NCBI RefSeq assembly: GCF_016461825.1
Contig: NZ_JAEMNU010000079.1
Coordinates: 96,074-133,459 of the forward strand
Reading direction: 5' to 3'
DNA length: 37,386 nucleotides
Source of the DNA: Rugamonas violacea
GTDB taxonomy: Bacteria; Pseudomonadota; Gammaproteobacteria; Burkholderiales; Burkholderiaceae_D
Shown: positions 16,210-23,334 of the stretch, piece after piece
Layout: each line of letters starts with the position of its first letter
How positions within the stretch are numbered: position 1 is the first letter of the stretch
Notes under the pieces: generated by a model
Told to the model about the DNA's origin: nothing
Databases searched by the model: none
What the model saw: only the letters and a program-made list of their open reading frames with translations
Made by a program: the position numbers and the translations under genes

Positions 16210-16469
16210 TCCGGCTGCAAGGAGATCAACGCCGCCTCGAAGCGGCGCAGGGCGAAGGTCGAGTTGCCGACCTTGATGGCCAGCGGCTCGCCGCCCGGCA
16301 TGCCGCGCTTGAGCATGCGGATCTTCTCGCCCGGCACGAAGCCCAGCTCCATCAGCCGGCGCGCCAGGTCGGCGCCGTCACCCGCGTCGCCCGGCGCGAC
16401 ATGCACCACGGTGCCGCTGCTGCCCACCTTCAGGGCGTCTAGTGTGATCAGGGTGGGGGCGAGTGTCAT
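16206..16469 (-). CDS. feoA: Ferrous iron transport protein FeoA
   Basis: Encodes 87 residues of an SH3-like cytosolic protein that associates with FeoB. Family segments seen are LARRLMELGFVPGEKIRML and EPLAIKVGNSTFALRRFEA. The ATG at 16469 was chosen over a TTG two codons upstream. Its stop overlaps the GTG start of feoB by four bases. It is the first gene of the feo operon, and a weak Fur-box-like site lies about 130 bases upstream. Confidence 0.93.
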   Translation of the reverse strand: MTLAPTLITLDALKVGSSGTVVHVAPGDAGDGADLARRLMELGFVPGEKIRMLKRGMPGGEPLAIKVGNSTFALRRFEAALISLQPE

Positions 16470-16597
16470 GAGCAAAGTGTCCGGTTATGTATAACAACGA
16501 CGATACGACGGCAATCCAACAGCACAGCGGAAATACGGTGTCGGCCCACGCCAATAAGGCGTTCCGGCCGGAAAGACCAATACTAGCATTATAAACG

Positions 16598-16618
16598 GTA
16601 ATGCGAATAGTTTCTATT
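16598..16618. promoter_or_regulatory. Candidate weak Fur box, feoA side
   Basis: The sequence aatgcgaatagtttctatt matches part of the Fur consensus (TGATAATGATTATCA) at about 9 of 15 positions. It lies upstream of feoA and close to a stronger site. Counted as a candidate by position more than by match quality. Confidence 0.4.
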
Positions 16619-16661
16619 TGCGCTTGCAAACTGCTGAAAGATGCGGCAGAATGCGTCAGGT

Positions 16662-16680
16662 AATGATAATGATTCGCATT
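16662..16680. promoter_or_regulatory. Fur box upstream of bfd
   Basis: The sequence aatgataatgattcgcatt matches the 15-base Fur core TGATAATGATTATCA at 13 positions and is a near-perfect inverted repeat around one central base. It lies between the divergent feo operon and bfd, so Fe-Fur could repress either or both. Confidence 0.75.
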
Positions 16681-16803
16681 AGACAGTCGTCAACATTGCT
16701 TTACATTGTTTTAGGCACAGCCGCCGACCCAGCCCCCGTCGTCCCGCGCATGTGTAGACCGCCCTTTGATTGAAGTAGCCTCTTCCGACCTATAGGTGTA
16801 CCG

Positions 16804-17010
16804 ATGATTGTATGTGTCTGCAATAACATATCCGACCGCGAGATCCGCCAGGCGATCGAGCTGGGCCTGAGTTCCATGGCCGAGCTGCGGCGCGACTTGG
16901 GCGTGGCCACCTGCTGCGGCAAATGCCACAGCTGCGCCAAGGAAGTGCTGGGCGAACACCTGGATCGCCTGCAGGAAACCGTGTTGGCGCGTCCCGTGCT
17001 GACCACCTGA
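16804..17010 (+). CDS. bfd: Bacterioferritin-associated ferredoxin
   Basis: Encodes 68 residues. The four ligands of the 2Fe-2S cluster are Cys4 and Cys6 (CVC) and Cys38 and Cys41 (CCGKC). Bfd donates electrons to the haem of bacterioferritin so that stored Fe3+ is released. The start has AGGTG upstream. It is followed after 19 bases by tonB and preceded by a good Fur box, so it is likely induced at low iron. The partner bacterioferritin gene is at 21389, not adjacent. Confidence 0.95.
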   Translation: MIVCVCNNISDREIRQAIELGLSSMAELRRDLGVATCCGKCHSCAKEVLGEHLDRLQETVLARPVLTT

Positions 17011-17029
17011 GAACACCGAAAGTATTCAT

Positions 17030-17728
17030 ATGAGCAGCATGACGATGTCGTCGGCGCACGCCGCCGAGCCGGGCCACACGCCGGGTCCCAGCCTGAAACA
17101 GCGTTGCGCCAAACTGGCCCCGCTGACCGGCATTGTCGTCCTGCACGGCGTGCTGTTCTACCTGTTGCAAACCGGCACGCTGCACCAGATGGTGCGCGCC
17201 CTGCCGCAGGTGGTCAACGTCAGCTTCGTCGCCGCCGAGACGCCGCCGCCGCCGCCCAAGCCGAGCAGCCCGCCTAAGACCGTCGCGCTGGCCCAGGCGC
17301 CGACCTTCGTGCCGCCGCTGCCGCTGCTGAGCACGCCGCAAACCGAACCGACCATCACCCTGCCGCCGGCCGCGCCGGCGCGCGCCGTCGAGGCCCGCGT
17401 CGCCACCAGCAGCACCGCCGCCGTCACGCCGGCCGCCGCGCCCAGCGCGCCGAAGACCGTCACCGGCGTCGAATACATCCGCCCGCCGCAGCCGGTCTAC
17501 CCCAGCATCTCGCGCCGCCTCGGCGAGACCGGGGTGGTGATGCTGCGCGTGCTGATCGGCGAAAAGGGCCTGCCCGAGCAGGTCTCGGTGCACAAGTCTT
17601 CGGGTTCGAGCAACCTGGACGAGGCCGGCCGCCAGGCCGCCCTGCGCGCCCTCTACAAGCCCTACCTGGAGGACGGCAAGGCCGTCTCGGTCTACGTGCT
17701 GGTGCCGATCAACTTCCAAATGTCCTGA
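17030..17728 (+). CDS. tonB: Energy transducer TonB
   Basis: Encodes 232 residues. A cytosolic N-terminus of about 30 residues is followed by one membrane helix (LTGIVVLHGVLFYLL, with His39 in the usual SHxxH-like place). A Pro-rich periplasmic linker follows (PPPPPKP, PPLPLL, then Ala/Pro-rich). The C-terminal domain (about 140-232) has YPSISRRLGETGVVMLRVLI and ends VPINFQMS. TonB passes energy from ExbB/ExbD to outer-membrane receptors. No exbBD genes are nearby. It lies between bfd and the Fiu-type receptor, so this copy probably serves iron uptake. Confidence 0.95.
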   Translation: MSSMTMSSAHAAEPGHTPGPSLKQRCAKLAPLTGIVVLHGVLFYLLQTGTLHQMVRALPQVVNVSFVAAETPPPPPKPSSPPKTVALAQAPTFVPPLPLLSTPQTEPTITLPPAAPARAVEARVATSSTAAVTPAAAPSAPKTVTGVEYIRPPQPVYPSISRRLGETGVVMLRVLIGEKGLPEQVSVHKSSGSSNLDEAGRQAALRALYKPYLEDGKAVSVYVLVPINFQMS

Positions 17729-17812
17729 GCCGGCCGCACCGCCTGCCGCGCGGCCACCGCCGCGCCGGCGCGCGCCGCCGCCCGACCCGGGCGGGCGGCA
17801 TTTCCCGCGCCG

Positions 17813-17846
17813 AAATGAGAATGCGAATAACAACAGTTCTCATTTA
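17813..17846. promoter_or_regulatory. Candidate Fur-binding region upstream of fiu
   Basis: The arms aaatgagaa (17814-17822) and ttctcattt (17838-17846) form an inverted repeat enclosing gcgaataacaac. The left part matches the Fur core at about 10 of 15 positions. It lies about 135 bases before the receptor start in the tonB-fiu gap, in AT-richer DNA than its surroundings. Fur control is expected for a siderophore receptor but is not proved by the sequence. Confidence 0.5.
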
Positions 17847-17979
17847 CTTTCAATCCGCAACTCGCTACAATCCCACACAAATTTAACTCATATCAATATT
17901 TGCCCGGCCGGCGCGAGCCAAGCGGGGGCGCCCGATGGCGCCGTCGACCGCCAGCAAAACCACCCACCGAGAGAGAGAA

Positions 17980-20337
17980 ATGGCATTCATCAAGAGCCGT
18001 AAGCACGCCCCCCTGAGCATGACCCAACATGTCGGCACCGCCCTGGCGGCGATGCTGCTGCCGGTCGCCGCCCACGCCGCCGACACCCCGGCCGCGCCGG
18101 CCGCGCCGGCCGCGCAATCCGGCCAGACCATGCAGGAGGTCAAGGTGCTCGGTGCCAAGGAGAATGACTTCAAGGCCGACAAGGCCAACTCGCCCAAGTA
18201 CACCGAAGCGCTGGTCAACACGCCGCAAACCATCACCGTCATCAAACGCGAACTGATCGAACAGCAAGGCGCCGTCACGCTGACCGAGGCGCTGCGCAAC
18301 ACGCCCGGCGTCGGCACCTTCTTCCTCGGCGAGAACGGCAGCACCAACACCGGCGACGCCGTCTACATGCGCGGTTTCGACACCTCGGGCAGCATCTATG
18401 TCGACGGCGTGCGCGACGTCGGCGCGATCTCGCGCGACGTCTTCAACATCGAACAGATCGACGTCCTCAAAGGCCCGGCCGGCACCGACAGCGGACGCAG
18501 CTCGCCGACCGGCTCGATCAACCTGACCAGCAAGCAAGCGACGCTGGAAAACGCCTTCGGCAGCATCGTCACCGTCGGCAGCGCCAAGCAGAAGCGCGTG
18601 GCCGTCGACTGGAACCACGTCATCAACGCCGAGACCGGCACCGCCGTGCGCCTGAACGTGCTCGACCAGGACAGCGACAACCCGGCCCGCCGCGAAGTCA
18701 AGAACAAGCGCTGGGCGATCGCGCCGACCGTGGCCTTCGGCCTGAACGGCAAGACCCGCGTCTACCTCGACTTCCTCCACGTCAAACAGGACAACGTGCC
18801 CGACGGCGGCGTGCCGACCGTCGGCCTGCCCGGCTACACCAGCCCGGACGCCAGCCGCCCCTACATCGGCAGCGCGCCGAAGGTCGATCCGCAAAACTTC
18901 TACGGCTCGCGCGGCGACTTCGACAAGGTCAAGGCCGACATGGTCACCCTGCGCCTCGAACACGATTTCTCACCGACGCTGAAACTGCAGAACACCACCC
19001 GCTACGGCAAGACCCAGCAAAACTACCTGCTCACCGGCTTCATGGGCAGCAGCGATAACCTGTGGACCCAGCCGCGCGTCGATCCGAAGACCCAGGTCGT
19101 CACCGATGTCGGCGCCGTCGCCGGCAATCCCAACACCTGGAAACTGGCGCGCACCGTGCGCACCGTGCGCGACCGCGACAACACCATCCTCACCAACCAG
19201 ACCAACGTCACCGCCGAATTCGACACCGGCGCCTTCAAGCACACCCTGGTGGGCGGCCTGGAATTGACCAGCGAGAAGCAGACCAGCTACGGCTACGGCG
19301 GCACCGGCACCTTCAAGGACCCGACCCCGCTGTACGCGCCGGACGCCGGCGTGCCGCTGGAAGGCTTGAACCTGGTGCGCAACGGCACCTACATCGAGGC
19401 GACCGTCAACACCCAGAGCGCCTACCTGTTCGACACCGTCAAGATCGGCGACAAGTGGATGATCAACGGCGGCCTGCGTCTGGACCGCTTCGACATCGGC
19501 TACAGCGACACCGTGCTGAGCACGCTGGCCAACCAGCCCAAGCTGCCCGTCAACACCCTGGTGCCGACCCGCCTGAACGCCGCCGACACCCTGGTCAACG
19601 GCAAGATCGCCGCGCTGTACAAGCCGACCCCGGACAGCAGCGTCTACGCCATGTACGCCACCTCCAAGGCTCCGCCGGGCGGCAACACCTTCAGCCTGAG
19701 CGCCTCGGCCAACAGCGCCTCGAACGCCACCTACGATTCGCAGGTCACCACCACCAAGGAGATCGGCACCAAGTGGGACTTCCTGAAACAGAAGCTGGCC
19801 CTGACGGCGGCCCTGTACCAGACCGTGGTCAAGAACGAGGTCGAGCAGGACCCCTTGGACCAGAAGTACTACCAGACCGGCAAGAAGCGCGTGCAGGGCA
19901 TCGAGATCGGCGTCACCGGCGAGCTGATGCGCAACTGGCTGGTCAGCGCCGGCTACACCCGCATGAACACCTCGGTTGAATCGGGCAAGATCGTCACCGC
20001 CAACAACACCAACAGCCTGGTCTACACGCCCAAGCAAGCGTTCACCGCCTGGACCGCGTACACCCTGCCGATGGGCCTGAAAGTGGGCGGCGGCGCGCGC
20101 TTCGTCGACCAGCTGCTGCGCGGCACCGACGGCGCCGTCGGCACCCCGGCCTCGACCGACGCCTACTGGGTCTACGACGCCATGGCCACCTACCCGGTCA
20201 ACAAGAACGTCGACCTGCAGCTGAACGTCTACAACCTGGCCGACAAGCAGTACGTCGCCTCGATCAACAAGAGCGGCTACCGCTACACCCCGGGCGCGCC
20301 GCGTTCGGTCAGTGTCAGCGCCAACTTCCACTTCTGA
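17980..20337 (+). CDS. fiu: TonB-dependent catecholate siderophore receptor, Fiu type
   Basis: Encodes 785 residues. A signal peptide (about residues 1-34, ending AHA) is followed by a TonB-box-like EVKVLG. The plug (about 55-190) has PQTITVIKRELIEQQGA, ALRNTPGVGTFFLGENG, DAVYMRGFDTSGSIYVDG and GPAGTDSGRSSPTGSIN. The 22-strand barrel ends SINKSGYRYTPGAP and a terminal Phe. These match E. coli Fiu closely across the whole length, including HVKQDNVPDGGVPTVGLPGY. The likely substrates are Fe3+ complexes of monomeric catechols. The ATG at 17980 follows GAGAGAGA; an earlier in-frame ATG lacks a site. piuC lies convergently downstream, the fiu-ybiX pairing of E. coli. Confidence 0.96.
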   Translation: MAFIKSRKHAPLSMTQHVGTALAAMLLPVAAHAADTPAAPAAPAAQSGQTMQEVKVLGAKENDFKADKANSPKYTEALVNTPQTITVIKRELIEQQGAVTLTEALRNTPGVGTFFLGENGSTNTGDAVYMRGFDTSGSIYVDGVRDVGAISRDVFNIEQIDVLKGPAGTDSGRSSPTGSINLTSKQATLENAFGSIVTVGSAKQKRVAVDWNHVINAETGTAVRLNVLDQDSDNPARREVKNKRWAIAPTVAFGLNGKTRVYLDFLHVKQDNVPDGGVPTVGLPGYTSPDASRPYIGSAPKVDPQNFYGSRGDFDKVKADMVTLRLEHDFSPTLKLQNTTRYGKTQQNYLLTGFMGSSDNLWTQPRVDPKTQVVTDVGAVAGNPNTWKLARTVRTVRDRDNTILTNQTNVTAEFDTGAFKHTLVGGLELTSEKQTSYGYGGTGTFKDPTPLYAPDAGVPLEGLNLVRNGTYIEATVNTQSAYLFDTVKIGDKWMINGGLRLDRFDIGYSDTVLSTLANQPKLPVNTLVPTRLNAADTLVNGKIAALYKPTPDSSVYAMYATSKAPPGGNTFSLSASANSASNATYDSQVTTTKEIGTKWDFLKQKLALTAALYQTVVKNEVEQDPLDQKYYQTGKKRVQGIEIGVTGELMRNWLVSAGYTRMNTSVESGKIVTANNTNSLVYTPKQAFTAWTAYTLPMGLKVGGGARFVDQLLRGTDGAVGTPASTDAYWVYDAMATYPVNKNVDLQLNVYNLADKQYVASINKSGYRYTPGAPRSVSVSANFHF

Positions 20338-20383
20338 TCGACGCCACGCCGGCGGCGCCCGCGCCGCCGGCCCGGGCAGCATG

Positions 20384-20424
20384 AAAAAACCCCCGTTCCT
20401 CTCCGAGGCGCGGGGTTTTTTTTC
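20384..20424. terminator. Bidirectional rho-independent terminator, fiu / piuC
   Basis: Arms aaaaaacccc (20384-20393) and ggggtttttt (20412-20421) surround a small loop. An A run on the left and a T run on the right allow it to work for both the rightward fiu transcript and the leftward piuC transcript. Confidence 0.9.
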
Positions 20425-20458
20425 GTGGGCGCGGCGGCGCGTGGCAAACCTCCTTACG

Positions 20459-21139
20459 TCACAGCTCGGCCCACATGCGCAGCAGGTTGTGATAGTGGCC
20501 GGCCAGGCCGACGGTGGCGTCGCTGTCGCCGTGGCTGCCGCGCAGCTTCTGGATGTTCTGATCCAGCTCGAACAGCATGCCGCGCTTCCAGTCGTCGCGC
20601 ACCATGCTCTGGGTCCACATGAACGAGCAGACCCGCTCGCCGCGCGTGACCGGCTCGACCTTGTGCACACTGCTCGACGGGTAGACGATCAAGTCGCCGG
20701 CCGGCAGCTTGACCTCGTGCGCGCCGTAGGAATCCATCACCACCAGCTCGCCGCCGTCGTACTCGTCGGGCTCGCTGAGGAACAAGGTCGACGACACGTC
20801 CGAGCGTATCGTCAGCGTGCCGCCGGCGCGGTTGCGGATGGCGCCGTCGATGTGCGCGCCGTAGTGTTCGCCGCCGGCGTAGCTGTTGAAGTAAGGCGGC
20901 AGGATGCGCAGCGGCAGCACGGCCGAGAAGAACAGCGGATGGGCCGCCAGGGCGCGCGTGATGATCTCGCCCAGCTCGACGGCCAGCGGCGCGCCCTCGG
21001 CCAGCTGGCGATTGCGTTTGACCTGGGCGCCCTGCGCGCCGACGGTGGCGCGGCCGTCGACCCAGTCGCTCGCCGCCAGCCGCTGGCGGAATTCTTTAAC
21101 CTGTGCCGGCGTCAGCACGCCGGGGATATGCAGCATCAT
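20459..21139 (-). CDS. piuC: PKHD-type Fe(II)/2-oxoglutarate hydroxylase PiuC
   Basis: Encodes 226 residues, the size of E. coli YbiX. The iron triad is His96 and Asp98 in YGAHIDGA and His159 in [10 protein letters not shown]; Arg169 would bind 2-oxoglutarate. Family segment [15 protein letters not shown] is present. PiuC proteins accompany TonB receptors for catecholates and are thought to act on the siderophore or its handling; the reaction is unsettled. Start at 21139 has AAGGA upstream; the next codon is also ATG. It is convergent to fiu. Two Fur-box-like sites lie 92-141 bases upstream. Confidence 0.95.
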   Translation of the reverse strand: MMLHIPGVLTPAQVKEFRQRLAASDWVDGRATVGAQGAQVKRNRQLAEGAPLAVELGEIITRALAAHPLFFSAVLPLRILPPYFNSYAGGEHYGAHIDGAIRNRAGGTLTIRSDVSSTLFLSEPDEYDGGELVVMDSYGAHEVKLPAGDLIVYPSSSVHKVEPVTRGERVCSFMWTQSMVRDDWKRGMLFELDQNIQKLRGSHGDSDATVGLAGHYHNLLRMWAEL

Positions 21140-21230
21140 GGAAGGTCCTTTTTTCGTCGTCGCGCGGGGTGGCTCGGCCGCGCGCCGCGCGCGGTGGACG
21201 GAGCGCAAAACGCCTCCGCCGGCACCCTGG

Positions 21231-21249
21231 AATGATAATGGGTTTCATT
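21231..21249. promoter_or_regulatory. Fur box 1 between piuC and bfr
   Basis: aatgataatgggtttcatt matches the Fur core TGATAATGATTATCA at about 12 of 15 positions. It is the one nearer piuC, about 92 bases upstream of its start. Confidence 0.65.
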
Positions 21250-21261
21250 CCGGGCCACAAC

Positions 21262-21280
21262 GATGATAATGGTTTTCATT
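21262..21280. promoter_or_regulatory. Fur box 2 between piuC and bfr
   Basis: gatgataatggttttcatt matches the Fur core at about 13 of 15 positions, and lies about 31 bases from Fur box 1 (three helical turns). The pair could be occupied cooperatively and control the divergent piuC and bfr genes. Confidence 0.7.
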
Positions 21281-21388
21281 ACACCCCATTCCCTTGATTT
21301 TATGGCGTTTTTTCCACTTTTTGCGCTTCGCGCGCACCCCGCTTCGTGGCAAAATAACGGCATTCTTCACCATTTTAGAAAGCCTCCC

Positions 21389-21859
21389 ATGAAGGGCGAC
21401 AAAGACGTCATCAAGCTGCTCAACGCGCAGCTCACCAACGAACTCACCGCGATCAACCAGTACTTCCTGCACTCGCGCATGTATCGTCACTGGGGCTTCG
21501 ACAAGCTGGCCAAGAAAGAGTACGAGGAATCGATCGGCGAGATGAAACACGCCGACAAACTGATCGACCGCATCCTCATGCTCGACGGCCTGCCGAACCT
21601 GCAGGCGCTGCACAAGGTGATGATCGGCGAATCGACCGAAGAGATGCTGGGTTGCGACCTGAAGCTCGAACGCGGCGCCCACGTCACCGTCAAAGAGGGC
21701 ATCGTCGCCAGCGAAAAAGCCGGCGATTTCGTCTCGCGCGATTTGCTGCTGATGATCCTGGAAGACACCGAGGAACACATCGACTGGCTGGAAACCCAGC
21801 TCGACCTGATCGCCAAAGTCGGCCTGCAGAACTACCTGCAAAGCCAGATGTCGGAGTAA
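21389..21859 (+). CDS. bfr: Bacterioferritin
   Basis: Encodes 156 residues, the family length. It forms the 24-mer iron-storage shell with haem between subunits. Ferroxidase residues Glu18, Glu51, His54, Glu94 and His130 and the haem ligand Met52 are in the standard positions. At the position of the bridging Glu127 (three before His130) the sequence is DTEEH, so this residue is Thr127 with Glu128 next to it. The start at 21389 gives the canonical MKGDKDVIKLLNAQL; the earlier in-frame ATG would add 42 unrelated residues. A pair of Fur-box-like sites lies upstream. Bfd is encoded 4.4 kb away in the same island. Confidence 0.96.
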   Translation: MKGDKDVIKLLNAQLTNELTAINQYFLHSRMYRHWGFDKLAKKEYEESIGEMKHADKLIDRILMLDGLPNLQALHKVMIGESTEEMLGCDLKLERGAHVTVKEGIVASEKAGDFVSRDLLLMILEDTEEHIDWLETQLDLIAKVGLQNYLQSQMSE

Positions 21860-21893
21860 GCGGGAACTCGGCGGGCCGCCACGCGCGGCGGGC

Positions 21894-21912
21894 GGCGGGC
21901 GGCGCGCCCGCC
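21894..21912. repeat. GC hairpin between convergent bfr and MFS genes
   Basis: Arms GGCGGGCG (21894-21901) and CGCCCGCC (21905-21912) with a three-base loop. No T run follows in either direction. It is the only structured element in the 66-base gap between the two stops and may slow polymerase or protect 3' ends. Confidence 0.4.
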
Positions 21913-21925
21913 GCGGCGCCCCCCG

Positions 21926-23281
21926 TCAGCCCTCGGCCGCCGTCGGCGCGGCCAGCGGCCGGCGCAGCGGCACCGCCGCCGCGCCCTTCAGTTTGACGAA
22001 CAACACGGCCACCGCGCCACACAGCATCAATCCCCCCGCCAGCCGAATCACATTCTCCGGATTCCCGCCCAGCCAGCTACGGTAGTACAGCGGCAGCGTG
22101 AAGATCTGGATGATCATCGGAATGACGATGAACATATTGAAAATCCCCATGTAGACGCCGGTGCGCTCGGCCGGTATGCAGCCGGCCAGCATCACATACG
22201 GATTGCCCATGATGCTGGCCCAGGCCAGGCCGATGCCCAGCATCGGCAAGAACAGCAGGGCCGGCGTATGGATCAGCGGGATGCACAGCATGCCGGCGCC
22301 GGCCAGGCTCAGGCAAACGCTGTGCGTCGGCTTGGGGCCGAAGCGGCGGGTGACGGGCACCAGCGCCAGCGCGCCGACGAAGGCGACGAAGTTGTAGAAG
22401 GCGCCCACCTGCCCGCTCAGCAGGCCGGCCTCGCGGAAGCCCGGCGAGGCTTGGTCGCTGCCGCCGTAGATCGTCGTCGCCAGCGACAGCATGATGTACT
22501 GCCAGTAGCAGAACATGGCGTACCACTGGAATAGCTTGACCAGCGCCAGCTGGCGCATGGTCGGCGGCATCTCGCGCATGGCGTCGGCGATGTCGCCCAG
22601 CGTGTGCCGCCAGCCGCGCGGCCGGGCGCGGATCTGCGCCAGCTCGTCGGCGTCGAGCGGATGTTCGGGCGTGGTCTTCAGCGTCCACAGCACGCTGCTG
22701 AGCGAGAACAGCGCGCCGATCAGGAAGGCGACGATGACGATGTGCGGAATATGGCTGCCGTTGACGGCGTCCTTGTTCATGCCGAACCAGACCAGCAGCG
22801 ACGGCGTCAGATAGGCCAAGGTCTGCCCCAAGCCCGTGAAGGCGCTCTGCGTCAGGAAGCCGAGCGAGTGCTGCTCGGCCGGCAGCTTGTCGCTGACGAA
22901 GGCGCGGTAGGGTTCCATGGTCACGTTGTTGGCGGCGTCGAGTAGCCACAGCAGGCTGGCGGCCAGCCACAGGGTCGGGCTGAAGGGCATGGCCAGCAGG
23001 CCCAGGCTGCACAGGATGGCGCCGATCAGGAAGTAGGGCGTGCGGCGGCCCCAGCGCGTCACCGTGCGGTCGCTCAGCGCGCCGATCAGCGGCTGCACCA
23101 GCAGGCCCGTCATCGGCCCGGCCAACCACAGATAGGGCAGGCTGGCCTCGTCGGCGCCGAGGTATTTGTAGATCGGACTCATGCTGCTCTGCTGCAGGCC
23201 AAAGCTGAACTGGATGCCGAAGAAGCCGATGTTCATATTGACGATCTGCCAGAACGACAGCTTGGGTTTGTGCGATGCCAT
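21926..23281 (-). CDS. MFS sugar transporter, SuxC/SUT-like
   Basis: Encodes 451 residues with about 12 hydrophobic segments. Motifs typical of the GPH/sucrose-type major facilitators are present: [11 protein letters not shown] followed by [13 protein letters not shown] in the loop between helices 2 and 3, and [20 protein letters not shown]. It would carry a disaccharide across the inner membrane with H+. It is the last gene of the locus LacI - TonB receptor - amylosucrase - MFS, the content of the Xanthomonas sux locus, so sucrose is the most likely substrate by context. Maltose-type transport is the main alternative. Confidence 0.88.
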   Translation of the reverse strand: MASHKPKLSFWQIVNMNIGFFGIQFSFGLQQSSMSPIYKYLGADEASLPYLWLAGPMTGLLVQPLIGALSDRTVTRWGRRTPYFLIGAILCSLGLLAMPFSPTLWLAASLLWLLDAANNVTMEPYRAFVSDKLPAEQHSLGFLTQSAFTGLGQTLAYLTPSLLVWFGMNKDAVNGSHIPHIVIVAFLIGALFSLSSVLWTLKTTPEHPLDADELAQIRARPRGWRHTLGDIADAMREMPPTMRQLALVKLFQWYAMFCYWQYIMLSLATTIYGGSDQASPGFREAGLLSGQVGAFYNFVAFVGALALVPVTRRFGPKPTHSVCLSLAGAGMLCIPLIHTPALLFLPMLGIGLAWASIMGNPYVMLAGCIPAERTGVYMGIFNMFIVIPMIIQIFTLPLYYRSWLGGNPENVIRLAGGLMLCGAVAVLFVKLKGAAAVPLRRPLAAPTAAEG

Positions 23282-23302
23282 CAGGGACTCCGGTTCGATT
23301 CA

Positions 23303-23332
23303 GGCTGGCGCCGGCGGGCCGGCGCGCCAGCC
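23303..23332 (-). repeat. Intercistronic hairpin, amylosucrase / MFS gap
   Basis: Arms GGCTGGCG (23303-23310) and CGCCAGCC (23325-23332) enclose further complementary GC-rich bases with a small bulge. The hairpin lies just downstream of the amylosucrase stop and has no T run. It could stabilise the upstream message. Confidence 0.5.
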
Positions 23333-23334
23333 AT

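Larger units (their letters stand above)
16470..16803. other. Divergent intergenic region feoA / bfd
   Basis: This 334-base stretch has no gene. It carries two Fur-box-like sites, one nearer feoA (16598-16618) and one nearer bfd (16662-16680), separated by about 45 bases. The placement suits iron-dependent control of both divergent transcripts. The segment 16580-16700 is visibly AT-richer than the coding DNA around it. Confidence 0.7.

Noticed and set aside
17777..17799. GC hairpin after tonB as a terminator
   Set aside because: The stem gccgcccg/cgggcggc is real but only ATTTC follows, too weak a T run to call a terminator.
18970..20670. 566-residue minus-strand open frame opposite fiu
   Set aside because: Shadow of the receptor, no motif, and it runs through the fiu/piuC terminator.
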